Of a DNA stretch of 52,147 nt, positions 31,867 to 40,681 are shown one piece after another. Under the pieces are notes generated by a model. It was given only the letters and a program-made list of their open reading frames with translations. It made no database searches and was not told the origin of the DNA. The position numbers were made by a program, and so were the translations under genes. The stretch's first letter is position 1. Each line of letters starts with the position of its first letter. Source of the DNA: Clostridia bacterium (GTDB lineage: Bacteria > Bacillota > Clostridia > Oscillospirales > Acutalibacteraceae); the NCBI GenBank assembly GCA_900771085.1, contig CAAGMR010000041.1:1-52147 (forward strand), given 5' to 3'.

Positions 31867-33225
31867 ATGGACGAAAATCAAAAACCAATTTATGATGCTT
31901 CCGAGCTTGGCACTCCTAAGATGCTCATCTTAGGTCTCCAGCACATGTTTGCAATGTTTGGTGCAACAGTTCTTGTACCTCTCATTACAGGCCTTAGCAT
32001 CTCAACAACACTTCTTTTTGCAGGTCTCGGCACAATACTCTTCCACTTCATCACCAAGAAGAAGGTACCTGCATTCCTTGGCTCATCATTCGCTTTCCTT
32101 GGCGGATATGCAGCAATCGCTCCGGCAGAAGGTCAGTATGGTCTTACACAGGCTGAACTCCTTCCATATGCATGTCTCGGTGTAGCATGCGCCGGTCTTC
32201 TTTATTTTGTTCTTGCCGGTGTAATCAAAGTTTACGGTATTAACAAAGTAATGCGCTTTTTCCCTCCTGTAGTTACCGGTCCTATCATCGTAGCTATCGG
32301 ACTTGGCCTTTCAGGTTCTGCAGTATCAAACTGTGAAACTGACTGGCTCGTTGCTGTTATCGCTCTTGTAACAATTATCATTGTTAACATCTGGGGTAAG
32401 GGCATGGCAAAAATCGTTCCTATCCTTATCGGTGTTGTAGTTTCTTACATCGTTGCAGTTATTCGTGGCGATGTTGACTTCACACCAATAAAAGAAGCTG
32501 CATGGATTGGATTCCCAATCGACCCTGCTTCTACAGTATTTGGCGGTGTAAACCTCGCTAACAAGAGCCTTGTCCTTTCAGCAATCATTGCTATCATGCC
32601 TATCGCTCTTGCTACTATGATGGAACACATTGGTGACGTTTCAGCTATTTCTGCTACAGTTGGCAAGAACTTCATCAAAGACCCTGGTCTTCACAGAACA
32701 CTTACAGGTGACGGTCTTGCAACAGCACTTGCATCTCTCTTCGGTGCACCTGCTAACACAACATACGGCGAAAACACCGGTGTTCTTGTTCTTACAAAGG
32801 TTTACGATCCTAAGGTAATTCGTCTTGCTGCTGTATTCGCTGCAGTACTCTCCTTCTCACCTAAGTTCTCTGCAGTAATTGCTACAATTCCTGCATCTGT
32901 AATCGGCGGCGTATCATTCGTTCTTTACGGTATGATTTCTGCTGCAGGTCTCAGAAACATGGTTGAGTCAAAGGTTGACTTCTCCAAGAGCCGTAACCTT
33001 CTTATCGCAGCTATCATCCTTGTATGCTCACTCGGTATGACAGCAGGTCTTACATTCCACATCGGAACACTTACAATTACTCTTTCAGCTCTTGCTGTTG
33101 GTTCTCTTGCAGGTATCATTCTCAATGCTATCCTTCCTGGTAAGGATTTCGTATTTGACGAAGCAGAGCCTGAAATCGTAGAAGAAGCAGTCGAAGAAGC
33201 AGCTGAAGTAGCTACAGAAGCATAA
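31867..33225 (+). CDS. Nucleobase (uracil/xanthine) permease, NCS2 family
   Basis: This 452-residue inner-membrane importer has about 14 membrane segments. The UraA-like features are LQHMFAMFGATVLVP near the start, the QH pair, and the segments FGAPANTTYGENTGVL and SVIGGVSFVLYGMI. This favours uracil as substrate. It ends in a Glu/Ala-rich tail. Selectivity cannot be fixed without comparison. AGGGG precedes the ATG. It stands alone, ended by a terminator shared with the convergent gltD. Confidence 0.9.
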   Translation: MDENQKPIYDASELGTPKMLILGLQHMFAMFGATVLVPLITGLSISTTLLFAGLGTILFHFITKKKVPAFLGSSFAFLGGYAAIAPAEGQYGLTQAELLPYACLGVACAGLLYFVLAGVIKVYGINKVMRFFPPVVTGPIIVAIGLGLSGSAVSNCETDWLVAVIALVTIIIVNIWGKGMAKIVPILIGVVVSYIVAVIRGDVDFTPIKEAAWIGFPIDPASTVFGGVNLANKSLVLSAIIAIMPIALATMMEHIGDVSAISATVGKNFIKDPGLHRTLTGDGLATALASLFGAPANTTYGENTGVLVLTKVYDPKVIRLAAVFAAVLSFSPKFSAVIATIPASVIGGVSFVLYGMISAAGLRNMVESKVDFSKSRNLLIAAIILVCSLGMTAGLTFHIGTLTITLSALAVGSLAGIILNAILPGKDFVFDEAEPEIVEEAVEEAAEVATEA

Positions 33226-33255
33226 GATCTTATTGATAAGCTTTTAAACAAAAAT

Positions 33256-33291
33256 AAGCACGGTTTAAGATTGATTTCTTAAACCGTGCTT
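33256..33291. terminator. Bidirectional terminator between the permease and gltD
   Basis: AAGCACGGTTTAAGA (33256-33270) and its complement (33277-33291) form a 15-pair stem followed by TTCTTTTT. On the minus strand the stem is followed by ATTTTTGTTT. Confidence 0.93.
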
Positions 33292-33311
33292 TTCTTTTTA
33301 TTATCAGGTTT

Positions 33312-34823
33312 TTATTCTGTCATGAATGAGTAATCCATGAGGTATTCATCTACCTGCTTTGCGCAAGCTCTACCCTCTGCTATAGCCCATACTACAAGAG
33401 ACTGTCCTCTATGCATGTCGCCTGCAGTAAATACATTCTCAACATTGGTCTTGTAGCTGCCTGCCTCTGTCTTAACAACAGTTCTTGGAGTAAGCTCAAC
33501 GCCGAAAGCTTCAGCAGTGTACTCTTCTGCTCCAAGGAAACCTGCAGCAATGATAAGAAGGTCTGCAGCAAGTTTCTTTTCTGTACCCGGAATTTCCTTT
33601 GGCACTCTTCTGCCGGACTTTTCATCTGTTACAAATTCAAGTTTTACTGTATTAACAGCCTTAAGCTTACCGTTTTTGTCTGTTTCAATGCTCTTGACAG
33701 TTGTTTCGTAAACTCTAGGATCATTGCCAAACACAGCGATAGCCTCTTCCTGACCATAGTCAGTCTTGAGTACTACCGGCCATTCAGGCCATGGGTTGGA
33801 TGGAAGTCTTTCTTCCGGTGCCTTTGGCATCATTTCAATCTGAACAACAGACTTGGCGCCTTCACGAACACATGTACCAACACAGTCGTTACCGGTATCA
33901 CCGCCACCAACTATTACCACCTTTTTGCCCTTGGCAGATGGGTGGTTTTTATCTTTCATGAATGCTTCAGTGTCATAGTGAGCATCCAGAAGTGACTTAG
34001 TTGTCTCTGTGAGGAAGTCTACGGCGTTGTATACACCGGTCACGCCTTGTTCTCCAACACCGAGAGAACGCGCTTTCTTGGCGCCACAGCAAAGAACAAC
34101 AGCATCGTATTTTTCAGAGAGTTCCTTTGCATTGGAAGCATCAACATTGTAATTGGTGATAAATTTAACGCCCTCCTGCTCCATGATGCGAACCTTGCGG
34201 TCAATGATGTGCTTTTCAAGCTTCATGTTAGGAATGCCGTACATGAGAAGTCCGCCTACGCGGTCTTCTCTTTCATATATGTCAACGTAGTGTCCGCGCT
34301 TGTTGAGCATATCTGCAGTTGCAAGGCCGGAAGGACCGGAACCAACTACAGCGATATGTTTATCTGTGCGAACCTTAGGTATCTTTGGAACAATGTGACC
34401 TGAGTTATAAGCTGTCTCAATGATGGCAAGCTCATTCTCACGACATGTTACGGAATCACCATTCATGCCACATGTACATGCAGCTTCGCAAAGTGCAGGA
34501 CAAACTCTACCTGTGAACTCAGGGAAGTTGTTTGTCTTCAGAAGTCTGTCTGCAGCATAGTCAAAATGTCCATTGTAAAGAAGATCGTTCCACTCAGGAA
34601 TAAGGTTATGAAGCGGACATCCGGATATTCCCGGTCCTTTGCCGAATGCAACTGCAGACTGGCAGAAAGGAATACCGCAGTTCATACATCTTGCACCCTG
34701 CTCCTGTCTTTCTTCCATACAGAGTTGTGGATGGAACTCGTTAAAGTTCTGAATACGCTCTTCTGGAGCGAGACTCATATTCTGTTTTCTTTCGTATTCA
34801 AGGAATCCTGTAGCTTTTCCCAT
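33312..34823 (-). CDS. gltD: Glutamate synthase small subunit
   Basis: This 503-residue subunit passes electrons from NADPH to the large subunit. The N-terminal ferredoxin-like part carries cysteine motifs (RCMNCGIPFC and CPALCEAACTCG) for iron-sulphur clusters. Two dinucleotide-binding folds follow: VVGSGPSGLATADML for FAD and VVIVGGGDTGNDCVG for NADPH. The terminal FAD segment is FTAGDMHRGQSLVVWAI. AAGGAGG precedes the ATG. It lies 13 bases after gltB, in one transcript. Confidence 0.97.
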   Translation of the reverse strand: MGKATGFLEYERKQNMSLAPEERIQNFNEFHPQLCMEERQEQGARCMNCGIPFCQSAVAFGKGPGISGCPLHNLIPEWNDLLYNGHFDYAADRLLKTNNFPEFTGRVCPALCEAACTCGMNGDSVTCRENELAIIETAYNSGHIVPKIPKVRTDKHIAVVGSGPSGLATADMLNKRGHYVDIYEREDRVGGLLMYGIPNMKLEKHIIDRKVRIMEQEGVKFITNYNVDASNAKELSEKYDAVVLCCGAKKARSLGVGEQGVTGVYNAVDFLTETTKSLLDAHYDTEAFMKDKNHPSAKGKKVVIVGGGDTGNDCVGTCVREGAKSVVQIEMMPKAPEERLPSNPWPEWPVVLKTDYGQEEAIAVFGNDPRVYETTVKSIETDKNGKLKAVNTVKLEFVTDEKSGRRVPKEIPGTEKKLAADLLIIAAGFLGAEEYTAEAFGVELTPRTVVKTEAGSYKTNVENVFTAGDMHRGQSLVVWAIAEGRACAKQVDEYLMDYSFMTE

Positions 34824-34836
34824 TAGTCTCGCCTCC

Positions 34837-37800
34837 TTAACCGTTTACCGCATTGAATGCTGCAAGTTCAGCTTCTGCGCGGGTCATATCCATATTTTCA
34901 AATTCAGCAATCTTATTGATAATTACTGAATACTCGTGTGGGATTATCTTCTTGAATGAAGATGCATACTTATCAAAGTTTTCAAGGATTTCAGTTGCAA
35001 GCTTTGAGCCTGTAGCATCTATGTGAGCAGAAAGCATTTCGCGGAGCTTATCCTTATCTGCCTTTTCGCGAACTGTGCTTACATCTACGAGTTCCTTGTT
35101 AAGTCTTGTGTAGAGATCGTGGTCTTCATCAAATACATAAGCAGTACCACCGCTCATACCGGCTGCAAAGTTTTTGCCGGTCTTACCGAGGATTACTACG
35201 CATCCGCCTGTCATGTATTCACAGCCGTGATCGCCTACACCTTCTACAACAGCCTCAGCACCGGAGTTTCTTACGCAGAAACGTTCACCTGCAATACCGT
35301 TGATATATGCCTTACCGGCTGTAGCACCATAAAGTGCAACGTTACCTATAATGATGTTTTCTTCAGCTTTATAAGGCGCGTTCTTAGATGGACGAACAGA
35401 AAGGATACCACCTGAGAGGCCCTTACCGAAGTAGTCATTTGCGTCGCCTTCGATGTTGATGCGGAGACCCTTTGGAATAAATGCACCGAAGGACTGTCCG
35501 CCACCGCCGACACAGTTGATTACGCAACGTTCATCTTCGCAGTCAACGCCATACTTCTTAGTGATTTCAGAACCGAGAATTGTACCAAGTGAACGGTCTG
35601 TACTTGTAACGTTAAGATCAACAACCATTCTCTTACCGGCTTTTTCAGCCTTCTCGAACTCAGGTACAAGCACCTTCATATCGATTGTGTTTTCAAGCTT
35701 GAAGTCGAAGCCGTTACCGGTAATGCAATGAACAGCATTTTCGCCGTTTGCATTGTTGTTGCCAAGAAGTCTTGTAAGATCAACCATGCCTGCTCGTTCA
35801 GTAATAGTCTGTTCGCGAACCTTGAGGAGATCTGTTCTACCTACGAGTTCATCAACAGTCTTAACACCAAGTTCAGCCATGATTTCACGTAATTCTTCTG
35901 CAATGTACATCATGAAGTTCATTACGTATTCAGGCTTACCGATAAAGCGTTTTCTGAGTTCAGGGTTCTGTGTTGCAATACCTACAGGGCAGGTATTCTG
36001 GTTGCAGACTCTCATCATTACGCAGCCCATTGCGATAAGTGGAGTTGTAGCGAAACCAAACTCTTCAGCACCGAGCATACATGCGATTGCAACGTCGCGA
36101 CCTGTCATAAGCTTACCGTCTGCCTCAAGAGCAACCTTTGTTCTAAGGCCGTTCTGAATAAGAGTCTGATGAGCTTCAGCAAGACCAAGTTCAAGTGGAA
36201 GACCTGCGTTATGAAGTGAGCTTAAAGGAGCTGCACCTGAACCGCCGTCGAAACCGGAAATAAGAACTACTTCCGCACCTCCCTTTGCACAACCTGCAGC
36301 GATTGTACCTACGCCTGCTTCAGAAACAAGCTTAACGGAAATGCGGGCATCTCTGTTGGAGTTCTTAAGGTCGTAAATGAGCTGTGCAAGGTCTTCAATT
36401 GAATAAATGTCATGGTGTGGTGGTGGAGAAATAAGAGATACACCCGGAGTTGAGAAACGTGTTGCTGCAACCCATGGGTAAACCTTAGCTCCCGGAAGAT
36501 GTCCACCTTCGCCCGGCTTTGCGCCCTGAGCAAGTTTAATCTGAATTTCTTTTGCACTTACAAGGTACTGAGATGTAACACCGAAACGTCCGGATGCTAC
36601 CTGCTTGATAGCACTGTTTCTCTCTGTACCATAGCGGTCAGCAAGCTCACCGCCTTCGCCTGTGTTTGACTTCGCACCAAGGCGGTTCATGGCTATCGCC
36701 ATGCATTCATGCGCTTCACGGGACAGTGAGCCATAGGACATGGCTCCTGTTTTGAAGCGCTTAACTATCTCGGAAGCAGGTTCTACTTCGTCAATAGATA
36801 TGCCCTTTTCAGGTTTGTTAAATTCGAGAAGTCCTCTAAGAGTATGAGGAACTGTGTCATCGTCAACGAAAGAAGAATACTTCTTGAATGTTTCGTAGTC
36901 TCCATCCATAACCGCACGACGGAGAGCAATGATTGTTGCAGGACTATAAAGGTGATCCTCCTTGCCTGCACCGTTTCTCATCTTGTGCTCACCCATACTG
37001 TCGAGTGTTGTATCTACGCCGAGACCAAGCGGGTCAAATGCGTGGTCATGTCTGAACTCAACGCCATCGTCGATTTCCTGAAGGCCGATACCACCTACAC
37101 GGGAAACAGTGTTAGTGAAGTACTTGTCAACTACGTCTTCCTTGATACCTACGATTTCAAAGATCTGAGCTGACTGGTAAGACTGAATTGTGGAAATACC
37201 CATCTTGGAAGCAATCTTGATGATACCCTGAAGAACAGCTTCGTTGTAATCGTCTATAGCTGTATGAGGGTCCTTGTCAAGGATGTCCTTGTCTACGCAC
37301 TCTTCAATGCATTCCTGTGCAAGATAAGGGTTGATTGCACGTGCACCATAACCGAGAAGAGTTGCAAACTGGTGAACTGTACGTGGTTCTGCAGATTCGA
37401 GAATAACAGAAATCTGAGTTCTTCTCTTTGTTCTGATGAGGTACTGTTCAATTGCAGATACTGCAAGAAGTGATGGGATTGCAACGTGGTTTTCATCTAC
37501 CCCACGGTCTGTAAGGATGATGATGTTGGCACCATTCTTATACGCTTTATCAATTTCAATAAAGAGATGCTCTACAGCCTTTTCAAGAGAGGTGTTCTTG
37601 TAGTAAAGCATGGAGATGTCAGCTACCTTGAAGCCTTCGCGGTCCATGTTTCTGATTTTAAGAAGATCAACGCTGGTAAGGATCGGGCTGTCGATTTCGA
37701 GAACAGTACAGTTCTCCTCTTTATCTTCAAGCAGGTTACCATCGGAACCAACATAAACACGTGTGTCAGTAACGATATGTTCACGGATGGCATCGATTGG

Positions 37801-39351
37801 CGGGTTTGTTACCTGAGCGAATAACTGCTTGAAATAGTTGAAGAGAAGCTGATGCTTTTCAGAAAGTACTGCAAGCGGAATATCAATACCCATTGCTGCA
37901 ATAGGCTCAGAGGCGTTTTTAGCCATTGGAATAATTGAACCCATTACGTCTTCATAAGTGTAACCAAAGGCCTTGTAGAGTCTGTCACGCATCTCCTGAG
38001 TGTGAGTTTCAACCTTCTTGTTAGGAATAGGAAGATCTGAGAGCTTTGTAAGATGCATATCAAGCCACTCACCGTAAGGATGTCTTGTGGCATACATCTC
38101 TTTGCACTCGTCATCAGAAATAACTCTGCCTTCTACTGTATCAACGAGAAGCATACGGCCCGGCTGAAGTCTTGATTTCTTGATAATTTTTTCTTCAGGA
38201 ATATCAAGTACGCCTACTTCTGATGAAAGAATAAGAGTATCGTCATTCATGATGTAGTAACGGGAAGGTCTCAGACCGTTACGGTCAAGGCAGGCACCAA
38301 CCTTGTCACCATCGGTGAAAAGAAGTGATGCAGGGCCATCCCATGGCTCCATCATTGTTGAATAGTAATGGTACATGTCCTTCTTCATCTTTGACATGTT
38401 GTCATCAGATGCCCAAGGCTCAGGGATACAGATCATCATAGCCTGAGGAAGGTCCATGCCATTCATTACGAGGAATTCGATAGTATTGTCGAGCATTGCA
38501 GAGTCAGAACCTGCAGAGCTTATTACCGGAGTAATCTTTTCAAGGTTTTCATTGAGGAATGGAGTTTCCATTGTCTCGCCACGAGCGAGCATTCTGTCTA
38601 CGTTACCGCGAATGGTGTTAATCTCACCATTATGAACAATAAAGCGGTTCGGATGCGCTCTTTCCCAGCTTGGGAATGTATTGGTTGAGAATCTTGAGTG
38701 AACCATTGCAACGTGAGAAATGAAGTCTTCCTTCTGAAGATCAAGATAGAATCCACGAAGCTGTTCAACAAGGAACATGCCCTTGTAAACGATGGTTCTG
38801 CTTGAAAGAGAACATACATATGTATTGTCGTTAGACTGTTCAAATACACGTCTGGCAACATAGAGTTTACGGTCGAAATCGAGACCGATTTCAACATCTT
38901 CAGGCTTTTCAATAAAGCACTGCTCAATGCAAGGCATCTTTGCAAGAGCCTTCTCACCGAGGATACCCGGTGTGGTTGGAACCTTTCTCCAGCCAAGGAA
39001 TCTCATGCCTTCTTTTTCTGTGATGATCTCAAGCATCTTCTTAGCCTGAGCGCGTTTAAGCTTGTCCTGTGGAAGGAAAAGCATACCAACGCCGTATGTT
39101 CTGGCTTCTCCGAGTGCTATGCCGCATTCTGCTGCAGCGCTCTTAAAGAACTCATGAGGTGTAGCAACAATGATACCAACACCGTCACCTGTTTCACCCT
39201 TAGCGTCTTTACCTGCACGGTGTTCAAGCTTTTCAACGATTTTCAGAGCGCCATCAACTATTGATCTGGATGGTTCGCCTTTAATGTTGACAACTGTACC
39301 AATACCACAGGCATCATGTTCAAATTGCTCGCGATAAAGAGTATTCTCCAT
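34837..39351 (-). CDS. gltB: Glutamate synthase large subunit
   Basis: This 1504-residue enzyme converts glutamine and 2-oxoglutarate into two glutamates. Domains in order: class II glutaminase (Cys15 in HDACGIGTV becomes N-terminal after removal of a 14-residue propeptide), central domain, FMN-binding TIM barrel (about 800-1190; PGEGGHLPG and the 3Fe-4S cysteines CNQNTCPVG), and the beta-helix GXXGXXXG domain. The ATG at 39351 is preferred over one at 39366 because GGAGG lies upstream and the earlier codon overlaps it. The leader carries an ANTAR-type hexaloop and terminator, so its product level is probably controlled by antitermination. Confidence 0.97.
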   Translation of the reverse strand: MENTLYREQFEHDACGIGTVVNIKGEPSRSIVDGALKIVEKLEHRAGKDAKGETGDGVGIIVATPHEFFKSAAAECGIALGEARTYGVGMLFLPQDKLKRAQAKKMLEIITEKEGMRFLGWRKVPTTPGILGEKALAKMPCIEQCFIEKPEDVEIGLDFDRKLYVARRVFEQSNDNTYVCSLSSRTIVYKGMFLVEQLRGFYLDLQKEDFISHVAMVHSRFSTNTFPSWERAHPNRFIVHNGEINTIRGNVDRMLARGETMETPFLNENLEKITPVISSAGSDSAMLDNTIEFLVMNGMDLPQAMMICIPEPWASDDNMSKMKKDMYHYYSTMMEPWDGPASLLFTDGDKVGACLDRNGLRPSRYYIMNDDTLILSSEVGVLDIPEEKIIKKSRLQPGRMLLVDTVEGRVISDDECKEMYATRHPYGEWLDMHLTKLSDLPIPNKKVETHTQEMRDRLYKAFGYTYEDVMGSIIPMAKNASEPIAAMGIDIPLAVLSEKHQLLFNYFKQLFAQVTNPPIDAIREHIVTDTRVYVGSDGNLLEDKEENCTVLEIDSPILTSVDLLKIRNMDREGFKVADISMLYYKNTSLEKAVEHLFIEIDKAYKNGANIIILTDRGVDENHVAIPSLLAVSAIEQYLIRTKRRTQISVILESAEPRTVHQFATLLGYGARAINPYLAQECIEECVDKDILDKDPHTAIDDYNEAVLQGIIKIASKMGISTIQSYQSAQIFEIVGIKEDVVDKYFTNTVSRVGGIGLQEIDDGVEFRHDHAFDPLGLGVDTTLDSMGEHKMRNGAGKEDHLYSPATIIALRRAVMDGDYETFKKYSSFVDDDTVPHTLRGLLEFNKPEKGISIDEVEPASEIVKRFKTGAMSYGSLSREAHECMAIAMNRLGAKSNTGEGGELADRYGTERNSAIKQVASGRFGVTSQYLVSAKEIQIKLAQGAKPGEGGHLPGAKVYPWVAATRFSTPGVSLISPPPHHDIYSIEDLAQLIYDLKNSNRDARISVKLVSEAGVGTIAAGCAKGGAEVVLISGFDGGSGAAPLSSLHNAGLPLELGLAEAHQTLIQNGLRTKVALEADGKLMTGRDVAIACMLGAEEFGFATTPLIAMGCVMMRVCNQNTCPVGIATQNPELRKRFIGKPEYVMNFMMYIAEELREIMAELGVKTVDELVGRTDLLKVREQTITERAGMVDLTRLLGNNNANGENAVHCITGNGFDFKLENTIDMKVLVPEFEKAEKAGKRMVVDLNVTSTDRSLGTILGSEITKKYGVDCEDERCVINCVGGGGQSFGAFIPKGLRINIEGDANDYFGKGLSGGILSVRPSKNAPYKAEENIIIGNVALYGATAGKAYINGIAGERFCVRNSGAEAVVEGVGDHGCEYMTGGCVVILGKTGKNFAAGMSGGTAYVFDEDHDLYTRLNKELVDVSTVREKADKDKLREMLSAHIDATGSKLATEILENFDKYASSFKKIIPHEYSVIINKIAEFENMDMTRAEAELAAFNAVNG

Positions 39352-39388
39352 TAATTCTTCCTCCATTTACAAAAAGGCATAAAAAAAA

Positions 39389-39421
39389 GCCACAAAGCCC
39401 CTGAAGAGAGAGCTTTGTGAC
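39389..39421 (-). terminator. Leader terminator upstream of gltB
   Basis: GTCACAAAGC (minus strand, 39412-39421) pairs with GCTTTGTGGC (39389-39398), ten pairs with one G-U, and eight T follow at once. It lies about 30 bases before the gltB start, so it is an attenuator rather than the end of an upstream gene. Confidence 0.85.
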
Positions 39422-39446
39422 TCCATTGCCACTTAAGTCATATTAA
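39417..39446 (-). promoter_or_regulatory. ANTAR-type two-hexaloop antiterminator upstream of gltB
   Basis: On the minus strand GUGGC-AAUGGA-GUCAC (39417-39432) is a perfect five-pair stem with a six-base loop, A first and G fourth. Its whole 3' arm (39417-39421) is also the start of the terminator's 5' arm, so the two folds exclude each other. Just upstream UUAA-UAUGAC-UUAA (39433-39446) forms a weaker hexaloop with G at position 4 but U at position 1. This matches the paired-hairpin target of ANTAR proteins. The ligand protein is probably encoded at 5226-5807; binding is inferred. Confidence 0.72.
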
Positions 39447-39481
39447 AATTTTAAATATAATAACACTAAAAGTAACAAATA

Positions 39482-40681
39482 TCAATAGTTTTCTTTTCCA
39501 ATGAAGTATCTGTATGCAACAACATACTGGGTTGCTGCTCTGTAAACGCCGTTGCAATCCACTCTGTAGAAGTGATCGTCGGTAACAATCTGGAGAATCT
39601 GTTTGCCGGCATAGTTTACTTCTCTGAGATCTTCAAAAGGAAGAACTATTACTTCCCCGTCATCGGTTGTAAGTTCAAATCTGTCAGCGAAAAGAGCAAG
39701 CTTTCCGTCTTCAGCAACAACATCCTTGGCACCTCCGAAGGTATCAAGAATCTTCTGATGATCGTTGGAATAAAGAAGATTATCTGTGCCTCTGTTCTTT
39801 TCAACGTCTGCACGGATAAGTTCCTTCTGCCATCTGTCCCAGTCAACAATGTTATCAAATTCAAGATCGTCACTGTGCCAGAAGCTGTACTCGTCAACCT
39901 TTGCTGTAAAGTCGCAGCAGTCGCATGTCATTGTGTCATATTTTGTATGAAGATGACCAACGCTGTGGCACTTTGGGCAGCCATAGAGAATGATTTCGGC
40001 GTGTTCGGCAGGGTTTTCGCAAATGTACTTGTGCATAAGCTTACGCTGCTCATCATAAGCATTGACATAGATGTCTTTGATGATATGGTCGTAAACTTCT
40101 TCTACAGTCATTTCAGCAAGTTCCGCAGCCTTGTAAATGTGAACTATTTCGCCGTAAACAGGAGCTTTTCTCTTCTCCCAGCTCCAGCGAGGACCTCTGA
40201 GGTAACCTCCAATGAAGCGATATGTAACAAGGTCACAGCCACATTCCTTGACAAGCTTTGCATTGCCCATTGAAACGAAGCCTGTTTCACCATTATTGCT
40301 CATTCTGCCTTCGACATTGATACCGACATTGATGCCGGCAGCAATGTTGGCTTTGATTTCATCGATGAGTTCCTGATGAGGTCTGTCATGATGATTGATA
40401 ATCGGGTCAGCAATAACATCAAGAAGCTTCGCCTGCTTCGGGTCAACGAAGAGATGGTCGGATGCAACATAGCGAACATACTTATTCATCTTAAGAACCT
40501 GAAAGGCAGGGTCTATCTCAGAAGAATGGTTTGAAAAGAGAAGAAATGTATCGTCTGAAAGCTTGTATTTCTTACTCTTAAAACCGATTTTTCTGAATAC
40601 AACAGGTGCAATTGTAAGACTTACAAATTTGTAGAGTCTTTCAAAATGTTTAACTTCGCTTTTGGTTAAAAGATTAGCCAT
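39482..40681 (-). CDS. PlsC-like acyltransferase with C-terminal zinc-binding segment
   Basis: This 399-residue protein has a PlsC-type acyltransferase domain (about 15-230). NHSSEID gives the HX4D motif, and NVEGRMSNNG takes the place of the usual FPEGTR, with the acidic and Arg residues present. A cysteine pair set (about 240-265: CPKCHS, H, H, CDCCDF) follows, likely a zinc ribbon, and then a beta-rich tail. The start ATG overlaps the stop of the upstream ligase gene by eight bases (ATGGCTAA), so they are translationally coupled. The likely role is transfer of an acyl group activated by that ligase to a lipid. The acceptor is unknown. Confidence 0.82.
   Translation of the reverse strand: MANLLTKSEVKHFERLYKFVSLTIAPVVFRKIGFKSKKYKLSDDTFLLFSNHSSEIDPAFQVLKMNKYVRYVASDHLFVDPKQAKLLDVIADPIINHHDRPHQELIDEIKANIAAGINVGINVEGRMSNNGETGFVSMGNAKLVKECGCDLVTYRFIGGYLRGPRWSWEKRKAPVYGEIVHIYKAAELAEMTVEEVYDHIIKDIYVNAYDEQRKLMHKYICENPAEHAEIILYGCPKCHSVGHLHTKYDTMTCDCCDFTAKVDEYSFWHSDDLEFDNIVDWDRWQKELIRADVEKNRGTDNLLYSNDHQKILDTFGGAKDVVAEDGKLALFADRFELTTDDGEVIVLPFEDLREVNYAGKQILQIVTDDHFYRVDCNGVYRAATQYVVAYRYFIGKENY

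Noticed and set aside
39352..39366. Earlier ATG for gltB
   Set aside because: The ATG overlaps the GGAGG that serves the next in-frame ATG, and the shorter form has the usual short propeptide before the catalytic Cys.
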